40,964 nucleotides of DNA from Deltaproteobacteria bacterium (GTDB lineage: Bacteria > Desulfobacterota > Syntrophobacteria > BM002): NCBI GenBank assembly GCA_022340745.1, contig JAJDNL010000053.1:1-40964 (forward strand). The letters are read 5' to 3'. Below are positions 28,295 to 37,265 of this stretch, one piece after another. The notes beneath the pieces were generated by a model. It had not been told where the DNA came from. It saw only the letters and a program-made list of their open reading frames with translations, and made no database searches. How positions within the stretch are numbered: position 1 is the stretch's first letter; each line of letters starts with the position of its first letter. The translations under genes were made by a program, and so were the position numbers.

Positions 28295-28435
28295 AAATTT
28301 GAAAATTGGGGAATTAGAAAATTGGAAAAGTAGTAAATCATGGAATGGAATACTCGCAGACTGATTGCAAAATGCTTCAATCTTTCAATGAAGAGTCCCC
28401 TAATTTCTAATTCTCTAATCGACTAATCTCTTCTC
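28295..28435. repeat. 7-bp period inverted repeat (GAAATTTGAAAATTGG ... CTAATTTCTAATTCTCTAATCG)
   Basis: Direct reading of A/T-rich approximately complementary arms. Confidence 0.6.
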
Positions 28436-28586
28436 ATGAAGGCGTAAAAGTATCGCAGGCACCAAGAAAAGTCAACGAGTTAGCGAAATAATGCACAATT
28501 AAAGGTGGCAAAGAAAGAACACGATGCTTATACTATAAGTTGATCAAAGAAAACGGTTAAAACATGGGTTAAGAAAGGAAATTTTT

Positions 28587-28910
28587 ATGGATATGGAAAA
28601 GCCGAGGAATCCAGTTATCGTCACTTACTGTGAAGCCCTGATGAGGAAAAAAGGACTTGAGTTGGATGATGAGAACAAAGAAAAAGAACTGGACAGAATG
28701 TACAGTCTTTACGAAAGCATGCTTGGCCGCAGGATGGTTGAGACCCTGCCAGAAGATAAGAAAGCTAAGTATCTGGAAATCCTTCGCGACTTGGGGCAAC
28801 TAAATATGGAGACAATTGGGGAGATTTTTGGAGATGGCATAGCTGACCCCGCGGTGATCATGAAAGAAACGCTTGAGGAGTTTACTGATATTTATCTGGA
28901 GAATCGATAA
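28587..28910 (+). CDS. Hypothetical protein, small and helical
   Basis: 107-aa ORF; family not securely recognised. Confidence 0.6.
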   Translation: MDMEKPRNPVIVTYCEALMRKKGLELDDENKEKELDRMYSLYESMLGRRMVETLPEDKKAKYLEILRDLGQLNMETIGEIFGDGIADPAVIMKETLEEFTDIYLENR

Positions 28911-28955
28911 CAGAGGGAAGGCGGTTCGACAGTAGATAGACAAGGAGTTCAAACA

Positions 28956-29222
28956 ATGATTAAAGAGGAGCGTCCCACGTGCCCACACTGTGGAGAACCG
29001 ATGCTCAAGTGGCAGCCACCGGCGGTAAATACCTGGAATGAACCTTATCACTACGTCTGTTTCAATGATGAATGTAGCTATTATGCTGATGGCTGGGACT
29101 ACATGCAAAAGACCCGGGAATCAAAGTCTTCCTATAGATGTCGGTTGAATCCGAGGAATAATATCTGCAATCCTATTCCGGTGTGGAGCAAACATGATTT
29201 GAAAGACGGGATTATTGAATGA
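28956..29222 (+). CDS. Ogr/Delta-like zinc-finger protein
   Basis: CPHCGEPMLKWQPPAVNTWNEPYHYVCFNDECSYYADGW; two CxxC-type zinc-ribbon halves. Confidence 0.7.
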   Translation: MIKEERPTCPHCGEPMLKWQPPAVNTWNEPYHYVCFNDECSYYADGWDYMQKTRESKSSYRCRLNPRNNICNPIPVWSKHDLKDGIIE

Positions 29223-29369
29223 AATAGAAAGCATAGGGCATGGAGCATAGGGCATGGAGTAGAAAAATCAGATTTGTCGTAGGCCCTACTCTTATTGAGC
29301 CTAGTGCCTAGTTTTATTGCTGACTTCTGATCGTTGACAGCTGAAAGCTTATGGAAATGGCAGTGGGAA

Positions 29370-30182
29370 TCATCTTCTTCCCATTGCCCTTTTTTTTGTC
29401 TGTAGTACATTTTTCTTTGGCTGCATTGTTTTCTTGCCGAAAATGGCAAATTGTAACCACCTGAAGGCAAATTTGAGCAGTTCTGTCTCATCAGTCCGGA
29501 TTGCAGAGACGGTCCTCTTGTCAATTCGAAATAGAGTCAACAATCTGCTTTCGAAAACAAACTGCTTGAACACATCCAGGTTGTAACAGGCCATAAAGTA
29601 CATCTTGAGCTTTTCATCAGTTATGGGCGGCGGGGTATTGTCTTCTTTACTGGACTGATTTATCTTCATCCACAGGCTATTCATCTGGTTGTAGAGCTCG
29701 AGTCCCTGGTTTTCCAGCCACTCCTTATCCGTCCACTTTTTTTGCTCGTGGAATCCAAGACAGTGTGGCTCTTTTACCAAAAAGTGTTGTTCTTTCACTA
29801 TGCCGCCAACGTATTTGGCAGCCCGCGCTACAGGGTACAGACGGCAGGCGCCAGGTCGATCTTCATAAACAGTACACCCCTCTGACTGCAGAAAAGGACA
29901 AGTCTTTTTAGAATCTTTTTGCATCTTGAGCATCAGCATAGGTAAGCCGCAATTGTGTCTGACCTCGTCAGCAGTGTGTTGATCCAAAAACTCACTGGAG
30001 GAAACCCCCAACCTGTTTTTGAGACGCAAAACATCGTAAGGAGTAAGGGCAAGATCGAGATCGGAGCAGCATTTCGTAAAGCAGGGAACACCGGGGTGGC
30101 AAGCGAAGGAAAATTTACCATCCACCATGGGCTCCATCCTACTTTTTTTCAGCTCTTTGCTATCTAGCATGTTGTCTGTCAT
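29370..30182 (-). CDS. YkgJ-type cysteine cluster protein (paralog 1)
   Basis: FSFACHPGVPCFTKCCSDLDLALTPYDVLRLKNRLGVSSSEFL; GCTVYEDRPGACRLYPVAR. Confidence 0.85.
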   Translation of the reverse strand: MTDNMLDSKELKKSRMEPMVDGKFSFACHPGVPCFTKCCSDLDLALTPYDVLRLKNRLGVSSSEFLDQHTADEVRHNCGLPMLMLKMQKDSKKTCPFLQSEGCTVYEDRPGACRLYPVARAAKYVGGIVKEQHFLVKEPHCLGFHEQKKWTDKEWLENQGLELYNQMNSLWMKINQSSKEDNTPPPITDEKLKMYFMACYNLDVFKQFVFESRLLTLFRIDKRTVSAIRTDETELLKFAFRWLQFAIFGKKTMQPKKNVLQTKKRAMGRR

Positions 30183-30241
30183 CTATTGTCCTCAGCAATC
30201 TACGTTTTCAATTTTTTGCCACTTTAGGCATTCTAGCTCGT

Positions 30242-30955
30242 TTACTGTCTCACTTCCCGCTCAGCCACAGTTTTCAGCCAAGAGAAGGCAAATTGCATAA
30301 GGACAAGATCGTCTGTTTTCAATGCATCCTGATCCACTGAAGGCTGGTCAACCATTTCGTAAAGCTTTTCCTTAAAAACCTGATCTCTGAAGCGGTCGAG
30401 ATCGTAGCAAGCAAGATAGAAGATGTCGGCAGCCCCAGGATATTCTTTTCTCCAACTGGTCAGCTTTTCGTCCTCAATGAGTTCTGCAAACATCTGATTC
30501 CACTCGTTATATGGTTGAAGGCCCTGATCCTCAAACCAATCCCCTAAGCGCCAAACCGTGTCGTCCTTGAGGCCCAGACAACGAGTGGAATCCACCAAGG
30601 GGATGAATTCTGTACCTGATTCATTGGCGTCCATGGGGTACATCCGGCAAGACCAGGGGCGCTGCTCACGTATCCTGCAACCCTTCTCTCCCACAAAGTA
30701 GCACCTTTTTTCGTTTTCTTCGTCCATTTTGAATTGGACGGCTGGGAGAGAGGTTTGCGGTGCTAGCAGTTTTTTGGTGTATTTCTCGAGGAACTCAGTG
30801 CTGGATATTCCGAGACGATTCTTCATCTGGACAATGTCGTAAGGTGTGAGCAGAATGTTCACATCCTGGCAGCACTGGGTAAAACAATCAATTTCGGGAT
30901 GACAACTAAAATGAAAAATATCCTCAAGGCCAAGACCCTTGTTGGTTTCGTTCAT
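30242..30955 (-). CDS. YkgJ-type cysteine cluster protein (paralog 2)
   Basis: FHFSCHPEIDCFTQCCQDVNILLTPYDIVQMKNRLGISSTEFLEKYT; GCRIREQRPWSCRMYPMD. Confidence 0.85.
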   Translation of the reverse strand: MNETNKGLGLEDIFHFSCHPEIDCFTQCCQDVNILLTPYDIVQMKNRLGISSTEFLEKYTKKLLAPQTSLPAVQFKMDEENEKRCYFVGEKGCRIREQRPWSCRMYPMDANESGTEFIPLVDSTRCLGLKDDTVWRLGDWFEDQGLQPYNEWNQMFAELIEDEKLTSWRKEYPGAADIFYLACYDLDRFRDQVFKEKLYEMVDQPSVDQDALKTDDLVLMQFAFSWLKTVAEREVRQ

Positions 30956-31112
30956 CTGCCATTCTCATTTCGTCTGAGTGGAGTTTAAGCTTCCTGCAGC
31001 CCGCCTCAGGCGGACTACGGGGAAAGCGCTCGCCCCGTTGAATTTCCCGAAGGAAACCCTATTCAACAGGGCAAGCTAGAGCATTTTCAAAGCAGAGTAA
31101 AGTATACACGTT

Positions 31113-31388
31113 TCACTTTGGGGGGCTCTTTCTTTTGCCGAGCATCGCCTTGAAGTTGCGGAGCCTTGGACTGGTGTGGATGTACTTCTCCACGAGATTC
31201 AAAGTGGCCTGATCCTCGCAGAGTATATCTCTACATCGGCAGCGTTTATTACACTTATCGCAAAAATAACTCTCGTCAAGTGGGTTACCGCATGAACACT
31301 GGGGTTCCATGACCAGTTGCCCATCTTCGAGGTAAGCGTAGTAGGCGCCAAGTTCTACAGCCCCAGCGTCTCTTGAGATTTCACTCAT
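31113..31388 (-). CDS. Hypothetical Cys-rich protein
   Basis: CSCGNPLDESYFCDKCNKRCRCRDILC zinc-ribbon-like; start at MSEIS (31388). Confidence 0.6.
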   Translation of the reverse strand: MSEISRDAGAVELGAYYAYLEDGQLVMEPQCSCGNPLDESYFCDKCNKRCRCRDILCEDQATLNLVEKYIHTSPRLRNFKAMLGKRKSPPK

Positions 31389-31499
31389 CACGTCTTCTCC
31401 TGAGATGTGCTTTTCGACCAAGAGGAAATTACTAGATTGAGATAAAAAGAACAAGCTATTATAACCCGGCTCTTACAAAAGGACCAGTGGTTTGTGAAC

Positions 31500-31530
31500 G
31501 AGCATGGGGCATAGAGCATGGAGCATAGAG
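31500..31530. repeat. GCATGGR heptamer patch
   Basis: agcatggggcatagagcatggagcatagag. Confidence 0.8.
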
Positions 31531-31890
31531 AAATACAGCTGGCAGCAAAATGTCAGAGGGCGGGAGCATGAGCTCTAGCTGAAAAGATCCATTCAGTTAA
31601 CACCTGTATTAAATATTGAATGTCGAACAAGAAATTTCGAATTATGAAGTTTATTGTTCTCTTGCTTCTAGCAAGGATTATCCTAAACGAACAATTCAGA
31701 GGATAAAATCAACTGATCGCGCCTCTGGATCAGATATTCTACTCTCCTTCGACATTCATTATTCCTTGTTCAATATTCTGCGGTTCAAGCCAACAGCGGC
31801 CTAGGTCTACGAAAGAGCAGCTACCTTTCACCATTCACATTGTGCTCTATGTCTCCTGGATTCTGACTCCTGAATTCTAATTCACTTTGG

Positions 31891-31941
31891 TGTCTAGTGT
31901 TTAGTTCCTACTTGTCCTGAGCCTGTCGAAGGAGTGCCTAG
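31891..31941. repeat. Inverted copy of the 26716-26767 repeat
   Basis: tgtctagtgtttagttcctacttgtcctgagcctgtcgaaggagtgcctag. Confidence 0.88.
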
Positions 31942-31949
31942 CTTTATTG

Positions 31950-32666
31950 CTATCCCCTATCTGCCCGGATGGTCTCATACGCTGCATTGATGAGGGTCAT
32001 CTTTTCGGCATGTCGCTGTTGGCTAACCTGGTCCAGGTGGGCAAGGTGGTCTGGATGATATTTCTTTGCAAGTCGTCTATAAGCGGTCCTCAGTGCCTCT
32101 TCAGAGACTTCGGGCTCCAGTTCCAACAGGGCATAGCAGCAGGCCGGATCCAGTTGGGGTGGGGTGGTTCGATATCGGGACCTAATAGCCTTCCATTGAG
32201 CTGGAGTAAGGTTCAAGGCCTCAGCAATTCGGTGCAGAAGTATGAACTGAGGTTCTTGCAGGGGCCCTTCAATGAGCAAACAGAGTGTAGCGAGGATTTC
32301 AAGCAATCGGTGGCGCATATTTACATCTGAGTGGTTCTTAAAGGTCCTTGCCATGGCATCAATGTCCAGGTCCACTTCGAGGAGCCGCTGGAGAAGCTCT
32401 GCTGCCATATGCTCGTCTTCGGCGTCGAATTGAAAGAGTCTGGAGATGAAACCTACCGTCTCTCTTGTATCCTCAGGAGAGGGAGCAGAGTTGGCCTTCA
32501 AAAAAAGGGTTGTGAAGCCAAGGAGGTTAGCTATGAGCAGGTGGCCTTCTTGGGCCTCGAGTTTGGGCGTCAGCTTATGGCCTGCCATATAGCCGAGCAC
32601 GGCACCAATAGGGCCTCCGACGAAATATCCCAAGCCTGCACCCACCGCCTTCGACCAACCTCTCAT
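31950..32666 (-). CDS. DnaJ-domain protein (DjlA-like, with Gly-rich N-terminal segment)
   Basis: GLGYFVGGPIGAVLGYMAGHKL N-terminus; C-terminal CYALLELEPEVSEEALRTAYRRLAKKYHPDHLA with HPD. Confidence 0.85.
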   Translation of the reverse strand: MRGWSKAVGAGLGYFVGGPIGAVLGYMAGHKLTPKLEAQEGHLLIANLLGFTTLFLKANSAPSPEDTRETVGFISRLFQFDAEDEHMAAELLQRLLEVDLDIDAMARTFKNHSDVNMRHRLLEILATLCLLIEGPLQEPQFILLHRIAEALNLTPAQWKAIRSRYRTTPPQLDPACCYALLELEPEVSEEALRTAYRRLAKKYHPDHLAHLDQVSQQRHAEKMTLINAAYETIRADRG

Positions 32667-32902
32667 CTCGTCTCCGAATCGTAAAAACCGGTCAGTGAAA
32701 TTTCCTTGACACTATGCCACGTCGATGTTAGCTTGCGCAAGACAATTTGAACCCTTTGAAATCAAAGGGGATTTTAGCAGGATGTAACCTCTGGTTCAAG
32801 CAAGGAACTGGTGAGGACAAAAGCAGTACTCATAACGGTTGCATGCTCGGAACTCTTGTGGAGGATCCGTGTCTTAATGTAAGAGAGGGAGGACACCATC
32901 CT

Positions 32903-33685
32903 ATGAAAACCATGATGTTGACACTCGTATCAGCAGCCTTGGCCGCTCCTGCTGGCGGGACTCCCCGCAATGGTATCATCGACATGATACTCGGTGCCGG
33001 TGCGGTAGTGAAGCTCGTGCTCATCATATTGATCTTTCTCTCCATCGCCTGCTGGGCGATTATTTTTCTGAAACATAGAGTCTTGAAAAGAGCAAGCAAA
33101 GAAAGCTCTCGCTTCCTCGATCTATTTTGGAACAGCAAGAATCTTGCGACTGTTTATCGAGAATCCAAGAAAATGGAGGATAGTCATTTGGCTGAGATTT
33201 TCCGAGTAGGTTATATGGAACTCGGTAGGCTGACCAAATCCAGCGATCGTGAAAAAGCGGGAGATCCCAATGAGTTGGAAATGGCACTGATGTGGAGCGA
33301 CAATATGGAGAGGGCTTTACGCAGCGCTGTCAATGGTGAGGTGCAGCGGCTGGAGAAAGCCCTCACCCTGTTGGCTACCACGGGTAATTCCGCGCCATTT
33401 ATTGGGCTCTTCGGCACAGTGTGGGGTATAATGGTTGCTTTTCAGGGCATCGGTCTCAAGGGATCTGCAACGTTGGCTGTTGTGGCACCTGGTATCTCCG
33501 AAGCGCTCATAGCGACCGCTGCTGGTCTGGCCGCGGCCATTCCCGCTGTAATTGCTTATAATCATTTCTCCAGTAAGGTGCGAAATCTCGAGACAGAAAT
33601 GGTCAATTTCGCCAATGATTTCTTGAATATTGTGAAAAGAGATTTGGCGAGACGCTCCAGCTTGGCGGAAAAAAGTGAGGGGTAG
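32903..33685 (+). CDS. tolQ: TolQ/ExbB-family proton channel protein
   Basis: SIACWAIIFLKHRVLKRA, LEKALTLLATTGNSAPFIGLFGTVWGIMVAFQGIGLKGSATLAVVAPGISEALIATAAGLAAAIPAVIAYN. Confidence 0.95.
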   Translation: MKTMMLTLVSAALAAPAGGTPRNGIIDMILGAGAVVKLVLIILIFLSIACWAIIFLKHRVLKRASKESSRFLDLFWNSKNLATVYRESKKMEDSHLAEIFRVGYMELGRLTKSSDREKAGDPNELEMALMWSDNMERALRSAVNGEVQRLEKALTLLATTGNSAPFIGLFGTVWGIMVAFQGIGLKGSATLAVVAPGISEALIATAAGLAAAIPAVIAYNHFSSKVRNLETEMVNFANDFLNIVKRDLARRSSLAEKSEG

Positions 33686-33736
33686 GAAATTTCTGCTACG
33701 GAGAACTAGGAAGTAGCCAGTATGCGCTAAAAGCAA

Positions 33737-33832
33737 GAAGTCAGGAGCCAGAATTCAGAATCCAGAAGGAAGCAATGCAGATCGAATTCCCCTCAACTAC
33801 TGGCTGCTGGCTGCTGGCTACTGGATTCGAGT
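33737..33832. repeat. 7-bp period inverted repeat inserted between tolQ and tolR
   Basis: aagtcaggagccagaattcagaatccagaagg...ctactgg ctgctgg ctgctgg ctactgg attc; similar to 137-230. Confidence 0.85.
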
Positions 33833-33889
33833 TCTAGTGTTTTTGGCGAGCCTTTGTTGGCCGGCCAACAGGTTCGAAGAGGTGTCTCC

Positions 33890-34303
33890 ATGGAACTAAA
33901 TCGTGGAAGCCGCAGGCTAATGTCTGAGATAAACGTAACACCCTTTGTTGACGTTATGTTGGTGCTGCTCATTATTTTCATGGTGACGGCGCCAATGATG
34001 ATGCAAGGTGTGGATGTCAATTTGCCACGAACTACCACGCAACCCATTGCCTCTGAAGAAGAGCGACTGGTGATTTCCTTAACGGCAAAACGTGACATAT
34101 ATATGAACGAGTACAAGATTTCCCTGGAGTCACTGCAGAGGAAACTGCAAACCATTTTCAAGAACCGGCCGGATAAAGCTGTGTTTCTCCGTGCGGACCA
34201 GAAATTGCCCTACGGGTTCGTTATGGAAGTGATGTCTGCTATTCGTCAAAGTGGGGTCAAGAGAATGGGAATGGTTACCGAACCTTTGCAAGAACTACCA
34301 TGA
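33890..34303 (+). CDS. tolR: TolR/ExbD-family protein
   Basis: MSEINVTPFVDVMLVLLIIFMVTAPMMMQGVDVNLP. Confidence 0.95.
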   Translation: MELNRGSRRLMSEINVTPFVDVMLVLLIIFMVTAPMMMQGVDVNLPRTTTQPIASEEERLVISLTAKRDIYMNEYKISLESLQRKLQTIFKNRPDKAVFLRADQKLPYGFVMEVMSAIRQSGVKRMGMVTEPLQELP

Positions 34304-34388
34304 TTGACGGCACAGTAAAAGGTCCATCCGTCTGCCGCAGTCGGATGCATTGCGCTGTCGCTGAGTTTTAATTTCTTGCGAGTCCATC

Positions 34389-35195
34389 ATGTTAGCGGAT
34401 GCTGTTTATCGCACCAGACTAAGGACACATGCAGATAGGAAATTGATGTCTCTGATGTTGGCATGTTCTCTTGTTCTTCATGGTGTCCTGCTGATGGTTG
34501 CCACAGTTAAGTGGGGGCTACCCTTTGGAAAATCGCACTTGGCTCCGGTGTACTCCGTGGAGTTGGTGACCTTGCCTGCTGCCCGTACAAAGAAGTTTCC
34601 TGCGATCAATACCGGCCGGGGAACAAGGACGATGGCGCGACCGCAAGCAATCGCAATCCCGCGCTTTCGAACGAAAGAGCAAGCGTTAGCCCTGAAGAAA
34701 AAAAGTCGATCCCCAGCACCGAAGGACGAGACAGAGGAGGTTAAGTCTGCTAAAGAAGTCTTGACCAAAATTGAGCGACGTCCACCCCCACAACCGACGG
34801 TGTCGAAAAAGCCAGTAGAGGTGTCACCTCAGGCTGCTCCAAGCAAGCAGAAGGTATCGCTCGTGAACATAGGTGGTATGAAGGGTGGTGAACTCAGCCA
34901 GGCTTTGATGCTCTACCGGGCGCTGGTCAATGAGAAAATAGAAAGCAATTGGGTGCTTCCTGAGCGGCTCAGTGAACAAACAGGAGGCCTTGAAGCAGTA
35001 GTTGTGGTTCGTGCTCGTAGGGACGGCACCGTATTTGATATTAATTTTGAAAAGAAGTCCGGCAATTCTTACTTCGACGACTCGGTGCTTAAAGCTATCC
35101 TTAAATCAAAACCTTTTCCTCCATTTCCTGATATCTACAGCCCTCAAGAGGAAGAGATCGTCATTCGCTTCGCACCTGAAAACCAGAGATCTTAG
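34389..35195 (+). CDS. TonB/TolA C-terminal domain protein (TolA-like)
   Basis: N-terminal TM, Lys/Pro/Glu-rich linker, C-terminal YRALVNEKIESNWVLPE...VVVRARRDGTVFDINFEKKSGNSYFDDSVLKAILKSKPFPPFP. Confidence 0.87.
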   Translation: MLADAVYRTRLRTHADRKLMSLMLACSLVLHGVLLMVATVKWGLPFGKSHLAPVYSVELVTLPAARTKKFPAINTGRGTRTMARPQAIAIPRFRTKEQALALKKKSRSPAPKDETEEVKSAKEVLTKIERRPPPQPTVSKKPVEVSPQAAPSKQKVSLVNIGGMKGGELSQALMLYRALVNEKIESNWVLPERLSEQTGGLEAVVVVRARRDGTVFDINFEKKSGNSYFDDSVLKAILKSKPFPPFPDIYSPQEEEIVIRFAPENQRS

Positions 35196-35199
35196 TACA

Positions 35200-36549
35200 A
35201 TGCGTTACTGCTACTCCCGGAACCTTCGTGCCTCTTTGCTCTGTCTGTCGGCCTTTCTCCTGGTTATCTTCCAGGCGTTTCCTGCTGCAAGCAGGATTTA
35301 CATTGATATTAACTCCCCCCTGCAAAAGAAGATCCCCATTGCCATTCCACGTTTTCACTACGAGGGTGGCGATGGTGTCAACCTGTCAATGGGAAAAGAT
35401 CTGGCAGATACACTGAACAATGCCTTGGCCTTCAGCGGTTTGTTCCAAGGGTTAGATCCCGCGGTATTCCTTCAAGATCCTGAAAAAATGGGGGTTACGA
35501 AGGAGGAAATAAAGTTTTCCGAGTGGAGATTTCTTGGTGCCGATCTATTGGTGCGAGGTAGTTACCAGATTCAGGGTCAGAAATTGGGATTAGTGATTCG
35601 TCTTTTTGATGTGATTAACCAGAAGCTATTGTTGAAAAAGATTTACGCCACTGATCTGAGTGCTGCACGGCAAACCATTCTCACCTTCGCAGACGAGATG
35701 ATGTTGCACTTAACTGGTGAGCTTGGGATTTTTCATACTCAAATCGCTTTTGTGGGGGATGCTACCGGCAAGAAAGAAATATATCTTGCTGACTTTGATG
35801 GCTCTCATATCCGCCAGATGACTCGCGACAGCGATATGAACCTCGCACCGGCCTGGGCACCGGACGGAAAGGAAATTTCCTATGTTGGTTATAAGCGAGG
35901 GAATCCGGATCTTTACACTATGGATCTCAGCACGAAAGTTGGAGAGCCCATCAGTATGCGTCCAGGGCTTAATATAGCGCCCACCTACTACCCCAAAGGT
36001 GGCAAATTGGCCGCCACCTTGAGCTTTACTGGCAACCCCGAGCTCTACCTATTGGATGCCAAGGGTGATATACTAAAACAACTGACGATTAACTGGTCTA
36101 TAGATGTTTCTCCATCTTGGGCGCCTGATGGCCAGAAGCTGGCCTATGTCTCAAACCGAGCGGGGATACCGCAGATTTACGTCTTGGATCTTGCCACAGA
36201 GCGCAGCACGCGCTTGACTTTTGAGGGCGACTATAATACTTCACCTGCCTGGTCTCCCCGTGGTGATCGAATACTCTATGCTGGCTTGCATGATGGCAGG
36301 TTTGATATTTTTATGATAAACCCAGATGGTACGGAATTACGCCAGCTTACAGGGGGTGAGGGGAACAACGAAAATCCGTGTTGGTCTCCAGATGGAAGAT
36401 TGATTCTTTTTCAGTCAGACCGCAACGGCAGCCCAACCCTCTGGGTGATGCAGGCAAATGGCACGGACCAAAGGAGGCTTCGTCTTAACCTTAACGGTTC
36501 CCAAACAGAGCCTGACTGGTCTCCACGATTGACGAGAGCAGCTCCTTAG
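35200..36549 (+). CDS. tolB: Tol-Pal system beta-propeller protein TolB
   Basis: N-terminal YIDINSPLQKKIPIAIPRF; repeated PAWAPDGKEISYV/PSWAPDGQKLAYVSNRAG/PAWSPRGDRILY/PCWSPDGRLILFQSDRNG blades. ATG at 35200. Confidence 0.95.
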   Translation: MRYCYSRNLRASLLCLSAFLLVIFQAFPAASRIYIDINSPLQKKIPIAIPRFHYEGGDGVNLSMGKDLADTLNNALAFSGLFQGLDPAVFLQDPEKMGVTKEEIKFSEWRFLGADLLVRGSYQIQGQKLGLVIRLFDVINQKLLLKKIYATDLSAARQTILTFADEMMLHLTGELGIFHTQIAFVGDATGKKEIYLADFDGSHIRQMTRDSDMNLAPAWAPDGKEISYVGYKRGNPDLYTMDLSTKVGEPISMRPGLNIAPTYYPKGGKLAATLSFTGNPELYLLDAKGDILKQLTINWSIDVSPSWAPDGQKLAYVSNRAGIPQIYVLDLATERSTRLTFEGDYNTSPAWSPRGDRILYAGLHDGRFDIFMINPDGTELRQLTGGEGNNENPCWSPDGRLILFQSDRNGSPTLWVMQANGTDQRRLRLNLNGSQTEPDWSPRLTRAAP

Positions 36550-36689
36550 TAGTATAAAGGGACCCAGCAAAAACGGCTGGCCGAAAAATTGTGTGGTGTT
36601 TTGCTCCAGCCGCCGGGTTGGTTGCATTTGGTTGGGTTTTTGCATAGGGCATGAAGGAAGTGTTGACAAGGAGAGGAGGGTAATGAAGC

Positions 36690-37265
36690 ATGGGTAAGAG
36701 CAGAGCGTGGATTTTCGGTGCAATCATGTTGGCTATGCTGCTGGCGCTACCAGTTTCATGCGCCAAGAAACAGGTAACGATGGAAACCCAGGAAATGGCT
36801 GCAGAGGAGGGAACGGGACAACAGATGGCTGAAGATGAGGCAGCTCGTCGGGAAGCTGAAGAGATGCGACGGGAGCGAGAAGCACGCCAGAAGCAAGAGG
36901 CGGCTAGTATGTCTGAAGCAGCCAGACAAGCAGCCTTCGAGGATGAAAACATTCATTTTGACTTCGACAAATATGTTCTCACTCCCCAGGCCATGATGAT
37001 CCTGGACGACAAGGCGGCATATTTGCGCGAACATCCTGGAGTGCGCGTACTCGTTGAGGGTCACTGCGACGACCGCGGTAGCAACGAGTATAACTTGGCT
37101 TTAGGTGACCGCCGCGCAAATAGTGCGAAGGATTACTTGGTCAAATCAGGGGTGGCTGAGGGTCGAATTACCACCATTTCCTATGGTGAAGAGCAGCCCC
37201 TCTGCAGGCAGCAAACCGAGTCTTGCTGGTCCAGGAACAGAAGGGATCACTTCAGCATTAGATAG
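36690..37265 (+). CDS. pal: Peptidoglycan-associated lipoprotein Pal (OmpA family)
   Basis: Lipobox-like LPVSCA; IHFDFDKYVLTPQAMMILDDKAAYLREHPGVRVLVEGHCDDRGSNEYNLALGDRRANSAKDYL. Confidence 0.95.
   Translation: MGKSRAWIFGAIMLAMLLALPVSCAKKQVTMETQEMAAEEGTGQQMAEDEAARREAEEMRREREARQKQEAASMSEAARQAAFEDENIHFDFDKYVLTPQAMMILDDKAAYLREHPGVRVLVEGHCDDRGSNEYNLALGDRRANSAKDYLVKSGVAEGRITTISYGEEQPLCRQQTESCWSRNRRDHFSIR

Noticed and set aside
36690-37265. Possible truncation or frameshift of Pal
   Set aside because: The C-terminus ISYGEEQPLC...ESCWSRNRRDHFSIR matches the normal end of Pal-type OmpA domains.
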